Part shown: piece after piece, positions 9,156 through 17,265 of the stretch | How positions within the stretch are numbered: the stretch's first letter is position 1 | How the letters are laid out: each line of letters begins with the position of its first letter | NCBI RefSeq assembly: GCF_025802015.1 | Contig: NZ_JAOYFC010000001.1 | Location: 992,001 to 1,056,000, forward strand | Direction of reading: 5' to 3' | Origin: Falsihalocynthiibacter halioticoli | GTDB lineage: Bacteria; Pseudomonadota; Alphaproteobacteria; Rhodobacterales; Rhodobacteraceae | Length of the DNA stretch: 64,000 bases | Program-made: the position numbers and the translations under genes | The notes under the pieces: model-generated | The model's database searches: none | Seen by the model: the letters and a program-made list of their open reading frames with translations, nothing else | What the model was told of the DNA's origin: nothing

Positions 9156-10472
9156 ATGTTTTTCTGGAGCAATTCCTTGCGTTTACTATCCCTTACCAAA
9201 ACTCTCTTACTGTCGTTTTTCTTGGCCTTTTCTCTGTTTATGCCAGCACTGGCACAAGAGGGTGAGGGTGATGATGCGGAATCGGCAAAGATCGAGGCCG
9301 CTGTTGCCGAAATTAAAGCCGCCGACCATCGACAGATGAAATTCCTGTTGCTGCCCTATACCGCTGCGGAACTGTCCTCCGCGGCTGACATTTGGCAGGG
9401 CGTTTTAAAGCAAGATTTGGTTGTGGTGAGCGGAACCAACTCCAAACTCGAAGTTGCAAGCGGTAAAGAAGCCGATGCGCTCCGCGCCGAATTGGAAACC
9501 CAAACATCGGCAATGGCCGATACGCTCGAAAAGTATCAAGACATTCTGAGCAGTTGGGAAGACAAAGGCGGTAACCCAGACGAAATCAAAGTGCACGAAG
9601 ACTATATGTCTGCGGTATCTTTGGCGACCCTGAGAACCACTGATTTGCAATCCTTGTTGCGTGGTGCCGGTGATTGGCTCATCGCGCTTGATGGTGGTTT
9701 GAAAATCCTGCTGATCATTGTTGCAGGTATTGTCGCGTTTTGGATTTTGCGCTTCGTTGCCCGTTTCGTGCGCAACTTGGTCAATCGCAAGATGAACCTT
9801 GTGCCGAATGTTTCACGCCTGCTGCGCAATTTTATCGGCACAATCGTTTACTGGGCCGTTGTTGTAATTGGCATTATGGTCGTGCTCGGCTTTATGGGCG
9901 TGAATGTGACACCTCTGTTCGCTGTACTTGGTGGCTTGTCTTTCATTGTTGCCTTCGCCCTGCAGGATACGCTGAGCAATTTCGCGAGCGGGTTGATGAT
10001 TATGTTGCTGAAGCCCTTTGATACTGGGGACTACATTATCACGGCTGGTATTGAAGGTACGGTTGATGACATGTCGATCGTTTCAACGCGTTTGCGAACT
10101 GTCGATAACAAGGTGGTTGTTGTGCCCAATAGCAAGATTTGGGGCGATGTTATTACCAACGTTACCGCTTCGAATACGCGGCGTGTCGATATGGTATTCG
10201 GGATCGGTTATTCCGACGATGCACAGCAGGCGATTGATGAGCTGACAAAACTGGTCAATGCGCATCCGGCGACCCTCAAAGACCCTGCACCGGAAATCTT
10301 TGTTGGTGAGCTTGGCGACAGTTCGGTGAATATCTTCTGTCGGACATGGACCAAGACCGATGATTATTGGGCGTTCCACTGGGATATGATGGGGCAAGCC
10401 AAAGAGAAATTCGACGAAAAGGGAATTTCAATTCCGTTCCCACAACGGGATGTCCATATCATTTCGGAGTAA
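9156..10472 (+). CDS. MscS-family mechanosensitive ion channel with periplasmic N-terminal extension
   Basis: This 438-residue protein starts with a signal-type hydrophobic segment ending ALA (about residue 33), followed by a ~140-residue charged helical periplasmic part and three closely spaced membrane helices from about residue 180. The last is the pore helix region (LGGLSFIVAFALQDTLSNFASG), followed by the MscS beta domain (PFDTGDYI, VVVPNSKIWGDVITN) and alpha/beta C-terminus. Such channels open on membrane tension to release solutes during osmotic downshock. I preferred the ATG with AGGGGA upstream over an in-frame GTG 24 bp earlier. A second MscS gene starts 5 bp after its stop. Confidence 0.93.
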   Translation: MFFWSNSLRLLSLTKTLLLSFFLAFSLFMPALAQEGEGDDAESAKIEAAVAEIKAADHRQMKFLLLPYTAAELSSAADIWQGVLKQDLVVVSGTNSKLEVASGKEADALRAELETQTSAMADTLEKYQDILSSWEDKGGNPDEIKVHEDYMSAVSLATLRTTDLQSLLRGAGDWLIALDGGLKILLIIVAGIVAFWILRFVARFVRNLVNRKMNLVPNVSRLLRNFIGTIVYWAVVVIGIMVVLGFMGVNVTPLFAVLGGLSFIVAFALQDTLSNFASGLMIMLLKPFDTGDYIITAGIEGTVDDMSIVSTRLRTVDNKVVVVPNSKIWGDVITNVTASNTRRVDMVFGIGYSDDAQQAIDELTKLVNAHPATLKDPAPEIFVGELGDSSVNIFCRTWTKTDDYWAFHWDMMGQAKEKFDEKGISIPFPQRDVHIISE

Positions 10473-10477
10473 CGCGT

Positions 10478-12412
10478 ATGCATAAGTCCGCCCCCAACGG
10501 AGCAGCCAACATCACCACATCAACCTATCGTCGGTGTGGTGATCAAACGGCCATGGCATGCGAAGCGGGGCGGGCCATCGATCGCGCCGGTGTTGTAGCA
10601 GCCGCGATGAAGGCGAAACCCCCGATGCGCGGAGTCGCATGGTTGGCGACATTTGTCACCACCGTATTGATGGTGTTCCTCTTGTTCTTGGCGCCTGTCT
10701 TTGCACAGGACGCCCCGAACACCACCGACTTTCCACAAGACAGGCAGGTCACGCCGGAGTTTGCTGCAAACGTAAAGCTGGATGGCAAGGAGTTGTTTGT
10801 TGTGCGCGGCTCGCATGTGCTGCCAGCGGACGATCGCGCCAAACGGGTTGAAGAGCGACTAATTGAAGCCGCTGAAGCTTCGGATTCCGCGACTGTAGAT
10901 ATTCAAATTGTCGATGGTGAATTCGGCAAGGAAATCATAGTTAATGGCAAGATGGTCACCGTTGTGGCGCCGATTGATGCCGAATACGAGCAACTGTCGC
11001 AGGAGCTTCTTGCGGCGCTCCAGGCCGAGCGGATTGAGGCTGCTATTCTGGAGTATCGAAGCCGTCGCTCCCATACGGCGCGGGTGGAAAGCACCAAGGA
11101 AGCCGTGGCCTATACTATTGGCTTCCTGATTATCTCCTATTTCTTTTTCAGCCGCCGCAAACGCGTGGTCAATGCTGTTGGCCGCGTGGTTAAGAAACAG
11201 TCGAAAGACCTTGAGACAGTAACAAAATCTATGGTCCGAACCCGCGCCATTGCAGCGCTGGTGAGTTATCTGATGAACCTGCTGCTTTGGGTCATTTATC
11301 TGATCTTATTCTATTACTTCCTCTCTTTTGTTCTGATCTCCTTCGCCGAGACGCGGATGATCGCCGAGGTTCTACTCTCTACCGTTTCTGATCCGCTAAT
11401 AAATCTCGTGCGCGGTATCATGGACTACATGCCGAGCCTGATTACGCTGATCATCATTTTCATCGTAGCGCGGTTTACGCTTCAGGGGGTGAAGCTATTT
11501 TTCGACAATATGGAAAGCGGCCTGATCGAGATCGAATCCTTCGAGAAACAATGGATTGCTCCAACTCTATTTCTGGTGCGCATTGTGATCATCATGATCG
11601 CGCTGGTCTTTGCCTATCCCTATATTCCGGGGTCGAATTCAGCAGCCTTCCAAGGGCTGACACTTCTGGCGGGTGTGATGCTCTCGCTCGGGTCTAACAC
11701 CGTTGTCAGCAACATGATGGCGGGCCTGTTCGTGATTTACCGGCGCAGTACCAACATCGGTGACCGCATTCAGGTCGGCGATAAGGTTGGCGATGTGGTT
11801 GAAATCAAACTGATGGAAACGCTGATCAAGTCGACAAAGAACGAAATGATCTCGATCCCCAATGCGCAGCTTTTGAACTCCGAGATCGTGAACTATACGC
11901 GCCACGTGGACGGCCGCGGCATCCTTGTACATACCACGGTTGGGATCGGCTATGAGGAACCGCCAGAGAAGGTTGTGGCCATGCTCAAGGAAGCGGCTTT
12001 CCGCACCAAGGGGCTGCTGAAAAATCCTGATCCGTTCGTGCTTTGGACCCAGCTTGGGGATTATGCGATCAACTATGAAATCAACGCGTTTACAACACGG
12101 GGCATGTCGCTGCCGAAAATCAGATCTGATCTGCATGAACACATCGTTGAGGTTTTCAACGAAAACAGCACCCAGATCATGACGCCGTCTTATATCGCAG
12201 ATACGGAAATTCCGAAAATTCCGGAAGGTCCGTGGGATGGAAAGCTCGCTCTCGCAAAAAAGCCCGTCAAGGAGCCGGAACCCGCAAAAGAGCCAAAGCC
12301 AGAACCCGCGAAAGAGCAAGCGGAGACTAAGGCAGCGGCCAAAACGGAGCCGGCCAAAAAGACCAAAGTAAAGCCACGGCGCAGGTCGCTCAGATCGCGC
12401 AAAAAATCTTAG
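10478..12412 (+). CDS. Second, larger MscS-family mechanosensitive channel
   Basis: This protein (about 644 residues) has a long periplasmic N-terminal region, several membrane helices in the middle, then the MscS pore and beta domain (LLAGVMLSLGSNTVVSNMMAG; NIGDRIQVGDKVGDVVEI; ISIPNAQLLNSEIVNY). It ends in a ~50-residue lysine/proline/glutamate-rich tail repeating AKEP-like units and finishing in a very basic run. The ATG I use has GGAG 8 nt upstream, inside the previous gene's stop region. An internal ATG at 10607 would give a cleaner signal peptide (ending VFA) but lacks a ribosome site, so the exact N-terminus is uncertain. It is probably cotranscribed with the first channel. Confidence 0.9.
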   Translation: MHKSAPNGAANITTSTYRRCGDQTAMACEAGRAIDRAGVVAAAMKAKPPMRGVAWLATFVTTVLMVFLLFLAPVFAQDAPNTTDFPQDRQVTPEFAANVKLDGKELFVVRGSHVLPADDRAKRVEERLIEAAEASDSATVDIQIVDGEFGKEIIVNGKMVTVVAPIDAEYEQLSQELLAALQAERIEAAILEYRSRRSHTARVESTKEAVAYTIGFLIISYFFFSRRKRVVNAVGRVVKKQSKDLETVTKSMVRTRAIAALVSYLMNLLLWVIYLILFYYFLSFVLISFAETRMIAEVLLSTVSDPLINLVRGIMDYMPSLITLIIIFIVARFTLQGVKLFFDNMESGLIEIESFEKQWIAPTLFLVRIVIIMIALVFAYPYIPGSNSAAFQGLTLLAGVMLSLGSNTVVSNMMAGLFVIYRRSTNIGDRIQVGDKVGDVVEIKLMETLIKSTKNEMISIPNAQLLNSEIVNYTRHVDGRGILVHTTVGIGYEEPPEKVVAMLKEAAFRTKGLLKNPDPFVLWTQLGDYAINYEINAFTTRGMSLPKIRSDLHEHIVEVFNENSTQIMTPSYIADTEIPKIPEGPWDGKLALAKKPVKEPEPAKEPKPEPAKEQAETKAAAKTEPAKKTKVKPRRRSLRSRKKS

Positions 12413-12449
12413 CCGTGCAATTTCGCGCGGAAAAAGGAGTACGTAAGTT

Positions 12450-12923
12450 ATGATGAAAGTTATTCTTGGAATCGTTATCGGCGCCGCAGTTGTCGGCGGC
12501 GTCTATTACTGGCAGACCAAGCCAGAGCCAACGCCCGCCGAGCGGATTGAAAAGGCGCTGAATGACGCCGGAGATGCCGCCAAGGAAGCGCAAGAGGCGC
12601 TTAAAGACGGCGCGACGATGGCGGGTAAAGACCTGCAAGCCAAAATGGAAGAGACTGCCGCTGAGTTTGCTGAGAGCATCGGTATGACTGTTGAACAGAT
12701 GAGTGCCGAGGTTACGGGGCTTGTCGAGAAATGGGAGCAGGAGGGTATCCTGACCGAGAACGGCTTTGATTATAACAAGGCCACAGATGCGGTTAATGAC
12801 AGCACGCTTGCGCAGGACACCAAAGATCAGATTGACGCGCTTCTTGAACAGATTCGCGACACGCCGGAAGTCTTCGAGCAGAAGTGGAAAGAGATCGGCG
12901 CGCTGCTCAAGGCGGAAAACTAG
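12450..12923 (+). CDS. Small membrane-anchored helical protein, function unknown
   Basis: I do not recognise a family. The 157-residue protein has a single N-terminal hydrophobic helix (residues 3-20) followed by an acidic, alanine/glutamate/lysine-rich, almost wholly helical part with heptad-like stretches, so it is likely anchored in the inner membrane with the helical part periplasmic or cytoplasmic. Two tandem ATG codons follow an AAAGGAG site. It sits 37 bp behind the second MscS gene and ends before a clear terminator, suggesting cotranscription with the channels and a possible accessory role in the envelope. Confidence 0.75.
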   Translation: MMKVILGIVIGAAVVGGVYYWQTKPEPTPAERIEKALNDAGDAAKEAQEALKDGATMAGKDLQAKMEETAAEFAESIGMTVEQMSAEVTGLVEKWEQEGILTENGFDYNKATDAVNDSTLAQDTKDQIDALLEQIRDTPEVFEQKWKEIGALLKAEN

Positions 12924-12987
12924 GATTAGTGCCGCGCCTCTGTTTTCGCAGGGGCGCTGGCAATCGGAAAAGATAGCCTTAAAAACA

Positions 12988-13016
12988 AAACAACCGCCCG
13001 AAGGCGGCTGTTTTTT
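12988..13016. terminator. Bidirectional terminator between the MscS operon and tRNA-Tyr
   Basis: CCGCC-CGAA-GGCGG, with flanking pairs after one mismatch, is followed by TTTTTT on the plus strand. On the minus strand the stem is followed by TTGTTTTGTTTTT, so it can also end the tRNA transcript. Confidence 0.8.
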
Positions 13017-13061
13017 GCGGATCATTGCGGCGGCGAATTTGCCTTCGCACATTGATCTAAA

Positions 13062-13145
13062 TGGTGGGCGACCCTGGAATCGAACCAGGCGTGAGTCGCC
13101 TCGAGGGAGTTACAGTCCCCTGCCACACCTTGCGGCCTGTCGCCC
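13062..13145 (-). tRNA. tRNA-Tyr (GTA anticodon)
   Basis: Read on the minus strand, the gene begins GGGCGAC, which pairs with GTCGCCC, and ends with encoded CCA. The anticodon loop is CTGTAAC (GTA). The T arm contains GGTTCGATTCC. The long variable arm makes it a class II tRNA, as bacterial tRNA-Tyr should be. Length is 84 nt with CCA. Confidence 0.96.
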
Positions 13146-13251
13146 AACGAGGGAGGGGATACCCGCCTGTGATTAGGGCGTCAACAGGAAAATACCTTGC
13201 ATCTGCACGCGGGCTCTGCGCATTGTCCGCCGCGCACGTAAACAAAGGCGA

Positions 13252-14034
13252 ATGACCATGCAAAAACCAAAGTGGGTGATCGAAAAAGAGCAGGAAAAAC
13301 GGGCTTCGGCCAATGCAACGGTGTGGCTGTTTGGTCTGCACGCGGTGCGTGATGCTTTGGTCAATCCCAACCGCGAGCGATTGCGCCTTATAGTGACGAA
13401 AAACGCCTTCAACAAGCTTGAGGCCGAAATCAACGCTGCGGGAATCACTCCGGAAATCGTGGACCCGCGTAAATTCACAGCGCCAATCGATCCGCAGTCT
13501 GTCCACCAAGGGGCCGCACTTGAGGTGAAGCCGCTGGATTGGGGGCCCCTTGAGGAGGCCTGCATGGCTGCAGACGGGCAGGTGCCGCGCGTGGTTCTGC
13601 TTGATCGGGTCACAGACCCGCATAACGTCGGGGCGATTCTGCGTTCGGCAGAGGTCTTCGGTGCGCGGGCTGTTGTCTCTCTCCTGCGCCATTCCGCACC
13701 CGAAACTGGTGCGCTGGCTAAAACCGCATCTGGCGCACTGGAGCGCCAACCTTATCTCCGCATCCGAAATCTCGCTGATGCCATTACGACTTTGCAACAA
13801 ATGGGCTATTTCGTTCTTGGTCTGGACGGTGAGGCGGAGACTGATATTGCAACTGCAGTTGAAGGCAAGATCGACCGCCCCATTGCGCTGGTGTTCGGCG
13901 CCGAAGGGCCAGGGCTGCGGCAGAAAACTAAAGAAACCGTTGATATGCTTGTGAAAATTCCGTACGCCTCGGATTTCGGTTCGCTCAACGTGTCCAACGC
14001 TGCTGCCGTCGCGCTATACGCTGTGCGCCCATAA
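13252..14034 (+). CDS. rlmB: 23S rRNA (guanosine-2'-O-)-methyltransferase RlmB, TrmH/SpoU family
   Basis: This 260-residue SpoU-type methyltransferase has an N-terminal substrate-binding domain (residues ~20-95, containing LFGLHAVRDAL) and a C-terminal trefoil-knot domain with the three family motifs: LLDRVTDPHNVGAILRSAEVFGA, ALVFGAEGPGLRQ and IPYASDFGSLNVSNAAAVALYA. RlmB uses S-adenosylmethionine to 2'-O-methylate G2251 (E. coli numbering) in the peptidyl-transferase P loop of 23S rRNA. The gene stands alone, divergent from tRNA-Tyr. Another TrmH-family target cannot be fully excluded, but length and motifs favour RlmB. Confidence 0.9.
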   Translation: MTMQKPKWVIEKEQEKRASANATVWLFGLHAVRDALVNPNRERLRLIVTKNAFNKLEAEINAAGITPEIVDPRKFTAPIDPQSVHQGAALEVKPLDWGPLEEACMAADGQVPRVVLLDRVTDPHNVGAILRSAEVFGARAVVSLLRHSAPETGALAKTASGALERQPYLRIRNLADAITTLQQMGYFVLGLDGEAETDIATAVEGKIDRPIALVFGAEGPGLRQKTKETVDMLVKIPYASDFGSLNVSNAAAVALYAVRP

Positions 14035-14130
14035 TTTGGTTGTCAGAGCACTCGCGCGCGGTCACAGATTTGCGAGGGGGCTTGGATTTTCTGCGTGAAA
14101 CGTCATCCTTACGTTAACGAAAGGTTTGAT

Positions 14131-14586
14131 ATGCTTACACGCCGCCATTTTATTGCTCTAAGTTCTGCTGCCCCGCTATTAGGCGGCGCATCTGTTTTGC
14201 GCGCGCACGACCATAATTATGTGTTCAATACCGGCGGTGTTGCGATCAACGGATTTGACCCAGTGGCGTATTTCACCGAGGGCGCTCCAGTGATGGGTGA
14301 CACGCGCTATGAGGTGAAATGGGAAGGCGCGGTTTGGGTGCTTGCGAACATGGAAAACCTCGAGATGTTCATGGCAGATCCTCACCGTTACAAGCCGCAG
14401 TACGGCGGCTATTGCGCATTCGCGATGTCAAAGGGCGCAGTGGCCCCTACAGAGCCTGATACTTGGACAATCCACGATGGCAAACTCTATCTGAATTATA
14501 ATCTCGCGGTGCGCGATGCGTGGCGTCAGGACATCTCCGAAAATGTTAAGAAAGCCGATGCGCATTGGCCAAGTGCGCTCGGCTAA
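14131..14586 (+). CDS. YHS domain protein with twin-arginine-type signal
   Basis: This 151-residue protein begins LTRRHFIALSSAAPLLGG, a twin-arginine-like signal, and is then a single YHS domain (GFDPVAYF around residue 45; YGGYCAFAMSKG around residue 92). YHS domains are thought to bind metal, often copper or a related thiophilic metal; the cysteine in the GGYCA motif is kept. It is presumably periplasmic. I chose the ATG just before the signal sequence; an in-frame GTG 36 bp upstream is less likely. The gene is monocistronic, followed by a long leader-like stretch and terminator. Confidence 0.85.
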   Translation: MLTRRHFIALSSAAPLLGGASVLRAHDHNYVFNTGGVAINGFDPVAYFTEGAPVMGDTRYEVKWEGAVWVLANMENLEMFMADPHRYKPQYGGYCAFAMSKGAVAPTEPDTWTIHDGKLYLNYNLAVRDAWRQDISENVKKADAHWPSALG

Positions 14587-14670
14587 ACGGTTTTCCCGTT
14601 AGCGGTAATATCACAAAAACTTGAGAACTCTTTAAACCAGAGGCTGCGATACACAACTTATACTGTAGCT

Positions 14671-14755
14671 AGGGTTTGGAACGCCCGAGCATTTCACTGT
14701 CCCTCGTTCCACACTTGCGCCCGTCCTTTCCCCAAGGATCGGGCGCTTTTTCTTT
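14671..14755 (+). ncRNA. Candidate small RNA downstream of the YHS gene
   Basis: A TATACT box at 14659-14664 is followed by a ~80-nt segment with two hairpins: TGGAACG/CGTTCCA (14677-14683 with 14705-14711), then a strong terminator stem. No good -35 hexamer is placed 17 bp before the box, and the element could instead be the 3' end of the YHS mRNA. Confidence 0.35.
14717..14751 (+). terminator. Intrinsic terminator after the YHS gene / candidate sRNA
   Basis: The stem GCGCCCG/CGGGCGC is extended by TCCTT/AAGGA with a one-base bulge and followed by TTTTT. It faces away from hisE, so it serves plus-strand transcription. Confidence 0.85.
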
Positions 14756-14766
14756 GGTGTGTTGCC

Positions 14767-15075
14767 TTATCTGGCGGCCTTTTCGGCAATGCCGGAGGTG
14801 CCCTCGCGGCGCGCGAGCTCGGCCTCTACTTCGGCCAGTGTGACGCCGCGCGCCTCCAGCATGACGAGGAGGTGAAAGAGCACATCCGCGCTTTCGCAGA
14901 TCAGTTCTTCGCGGTCGTTCTTGACGGCGGCGATGATCGCCTCAACGGCTTCTTCGCCAAATTTTTCGGCGCATTTTTCCGGCCCCTTGGCAAGGAGCTT
15001 GGCTGTCCAGCTTTCGGTTGGATCCGCTTTTGCGCGTTCTGATACAGTCTGGGCGAGTTTGGTGATCTGGGTCAT
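14767..15075 (-). CDS. hisE: Phosphoribosyl-ATP pyrophosphohydrolase HisE
   Basis: This 102-residue all-helical MazG-like hydrolase catalyses the second step of histidine synthesis, PR-ATP to PR-AMP and pyrophosphate. The motif KFGEEAVEAIIAA with the acidic ESADVLFHLLVML segment supplies the metal-binding glutamates and aspartate. It is a stand-alone HisE, not fused to HisI. Its ATG overlaps the hisF stop (ATGA), so the two are translationally coupled. HisI and the other early-step genes are not in this window. Confidence 0.95.
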   Translation of the reverse strand: MTQITKLAQTVSERAKADPTESWTAKLLAKGPEKCAEKFGEEAVEAIIAAVKNDREELICESADVLFHLLVMLEARGVTLAEVEAELARREGTSGIAEKAAR

Positions 15076-15836
15076 GCGTCGAGCCTCACGTCTATGCCAT
15101 TGGCGGCCATGTGTTCCTTGGCTTCACGGATTGTGTAATCGCCAAAATGGAAGATCGATGCGGCCAGAACAGCGGATGCGCCGCCTTCTTTCACGCCATC
15201 AACGAGGTGATCAAGCGTTCCGACCCCGCCGCTTGCGATCACCGGAACCGGTACAGCATCGGAAATGGCGCGGGTGAGGGGCAGGTTAAAGCCCGCACGG
15301 GTTCCATCGCGATCCATCGAGGTCAAAAGAATTTCACCTGCGCCCTTGGCCACAACGGTTTTGGCGAATTCAACCGCATCAATACCCGTGGCGCGGCGGC
15401 CACCGTGGGTGAAGATTTCCCATTTTCCCGGCGACACAGTTTTCGCATCAATTGCCACAACGATGCATTGGCTGCCGAAATGATTGGCCGCATCGGCCAC
15501 CACATCTGGGTTGGCCACGGCGGCGGAGTTAAAACTCACCTTATCTGCACCGGACAGCAACAGCTTGCGCACGTCTTCGCGGGTACGAACACCGCCGCCA
15601 ACCGTTAGTGGCATAAAGCAATGCTCTGCTGTGCGGCGCGCAAGGTCGTACATGGTGCCACGGTTTTCGTGGGTGGCCTTGATATCAAGAAAGCACAGCT
15701 CGTCTGCGCCCGCTGCATCATAAGCTTTGGCGCTTTCAACCGGATCGCCCGCGTCAATGAGATCAACAAAGTTGACGCCCTTCACAACGCGCCCTTCGGC
15801 AACGTCAAGGCAAGGAATAATGCGGGTTTTTAGCAT
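15072..15836 (-). CDS. hisF: Imidazole glycerol phosphate synthase cyclase subunit HisF
   Basis: This 254-residue TIM barrel uses ammonia from HisH to convert PRFAR to imidazole glycerol phosphate and AICAR. The N-terminus MLKTRIIPCLDVAEGRVVKG carries catalytic Asp11; the second acidic residue lies in the VVAIDAK strand. Phosphate-binding glycine loops appear at GGGVRT and ASGGVG. I trimmed the open frame to the canonical MLKTRIIP start, discarding 11 upstream codons. It sits between hisA and hisE in one minus-strand run. Confidence 0.95.
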   Translation of the reverse strand: MLKTRIIPCLDVAEGRVVKGVNFVDLIDAGDPVESAKAYDAAGADELCFLDIKATHENRGTMYDLARRTAEHCFMPLTVGGGVRTREDVRKLLLSGADKVSFNSAAVANPDVVADAANHFGSQCIVVAIDAKTVSPGKWEIFTHGGRRATGIDAVEFAKTVVAKGAGEILLTSMDRDGTRAGFNLPLTRAISDAVPVPVIASGGVGTLDHLVDGVKEGGASAVLAASIFHFGDYTIREAKEHMAANGIDVRLDA

Positions 15837-15912
15837 GTTGTAGCTCTTTGGGTTGTCGTGCTGTGACACTCATACGGTAAAGCGGCAATGCGGGCCAGAG
15901 GTTTGCGCTGCT

Positions 15913-16632
15913 TTAGGCCAGCACTTTCAGCGCTTCCTTAAGATCGATCGCACCGTCATAGAGCGCACGGCCAGAGATCGCGCCGTTGAGTTCTGCGCCG
16001 CACGTTTTAAGCGCCTCAAGATCAGCAAGAGAACTTACACCGCCTGAAGCTATCACAGGGATCGAGACCGCATTTGCCAGAGCTGCTGTTGCCTCAACGT
16101 TGGGGCCTTGCATCGCACCGTCGCGGTTGATGTCGGTATAGATGATGGCTGCAACGCCTGCGTCCTCAAAGGATTTGGCGATGTCGGTGACCATCACATC
16201 GGTTTCTTCGGCCCAGCCACGGGTGGCCACGCGCCCGTTGCGTGCATCAAGCCCAACGGCCACTTTGCCGGGAAACTCGCGCGCTGCTTCGCGCACAAGA
16301 TCAGGATTTTCAACGGCTACGGTGCCGAGGATGACCCGCGCCAGCCCTTTGTCGATCCAGCGGGCAATCGTCGCCATGTCGCGGATGCCACCGCCAAGTT
16401 GTGCGGGAACTTTGCACTGCTCAAGGATCGCTTCAACGGGGGCAGCGTTTACGGGTTCGCCTGCAAATGCGCCATTGAGATCAACGAGGTGTAGCCACTC
16501 GCAACCCGCTTCGACAAACTCGAGCGCTTGTGCGGCGGGGTTCTCGTTAAACACGGTCGTTTGGTCCATGTCCCCTTTGAACAGGCGCACGGCATTGCCG
16601 TCTTTGAGGTCGATAGCGGGGTACAGGATCAT
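15913..16632 (-). CDS. hisA: Phosphoribosylformimino-5-aminoimidazole carboxamide ribotide isomerase HisA
   Basis: This 239-residue TIM barrel catalyses the Amadori rearrangement of ProFAR to PRFAR, the substrate of HisF/HisH. It begins MILYPAIDLKDGNAVRL, containing catalytic Asp8, and has the second catalytic Asp in the IIYTDINRDG strand. GGGIRD and ASGGVSS are the phosphate-binding loops. The start was set at the canonical MILYPAID. It leads the hisA-hisF-hisE run, which is separated from hisB-hisH by a gene on the opposite strand. Confidence 0.95.
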   Translation of the reverse strand: MILYPAIDLKDGNAVRLFKGDMDQTTVFNENPAAQALEFVEAGCEWLHLVDLNGAFAGEPVNAAPVEAILEQCKVPAQLGGGIRDMATIARWIDKGLARVILGTVAVENPDLVREAAREFPGKVAVGLDARNGRVATRGWAEETDVMVTDIAKSFEDAGVAAIIYTDINRDGAMQGPNVEATAALANAVSIPVIASGGVSSLADLEALKTCGAELNGAISGRALYDGAIDLKEALKVLA

Positions 16633-16828
16633 GGCGGTTCCTCTTGGAATATTCTGTGTGCCCGTCGCCACATAAACCGCGAACAGGGCAGGGTTCGCGC
16701 GCTTTTGGCATGGATCGCAACAGATTGCAAAACCTTGCGGCATTAGGCCGATATTTACAGCGACCCCACGTCAGGCTTGATCGGATTCGCATGCCAAGGG
16801 CAAAGTAGCGGAAATTGAGGAGGATCAA

Positions 16829-17212
16829 ATGAAGAAGCTTGGATTAAGCCTTGCGGCGCTTGTTGTTGCGGCCACAGGTGCTTTGGCAGACCCTGTTGCG
16901 GGGGTGTGGAAGACACAGGAAGATGAGGGTGCTTTTGCGCACGTCACGTTGGCGCCCTGTGGTGACAAGATTTGCGGTGTGATTTCGCGGACATTCCGTG
17001 CCGAGGGGGAGTTTAAATCTGACACAATCGGCAAACCGCTGGTATGGGATATGGTTGCCCAAGGCGGCGGAAACTATAAAGACGGAAAGATCTGGCAGCC
17101 GTCCAAAGATAAAGTATACCGCTCCAAAATGGCGCTGAGTGGTGACACGCTCAAGGTTTCTGGTTGTATCGGGCCAATCTGCAAGAAGCAGACATGGACA
17201 CGCGTGGACTAG
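16829..17212 (+). CDS. Secreted DUF2147 protein, inserted between hisH and hisA
   Basis: This 127-residue protein has a clear Sec signal (KKLGLSLAALVVAATGALA, cleaved near residue 20) and a DUF2147 domain of lipocalin-like beta strands (VAGVWKTQEDEGAF; YRSKMALSGDTLKVSGCI; QTWTRV). Four cysteines could form two disulfides in the periplasm. A good GAGGAGG site precedes the ATG. The function of DUF2147 is unknown. It is transcribed opposite to the his genes on both sides, a layout I believe recurs in Rhodobacterales. Confidence 0.85.
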   Translation: MKKLGLSLAALVVAATGALADPVAGVWKTQEDEGAFAHVTLAPCGDKICGVISRTFRAEGEFKSDTIGKPLVWDMVAQGGGNYKDGKIWQPSKDKVYRSKMALSGDTLKVSGCIGPICKKQTWTRVD

Positions 17213-17234
17213 ACTGTTCGACCATTACAGAAAA

Positions 17235-17262
17235 GGCCTGCGGGTTGATGCGGGCCGATTTT
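17235..17262 (+). terminator. Weak intrinsic terminator after the DUF2147 gene
   Basis: A 7-bp stem GGCCTGC/GCGGGCC (one G-T pair) with an 8-nt loop is followed by GATTTT. Confidence 0.4.
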
Positions 17263-17265
17263 CGA

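Noticed and set aside
13061..13255. Short ORF across the tRNA-Tyr gene
   Set aside because: It is the spurious ORF typically produced by reading through the complement of a tRNA; the tRNA call explains it.
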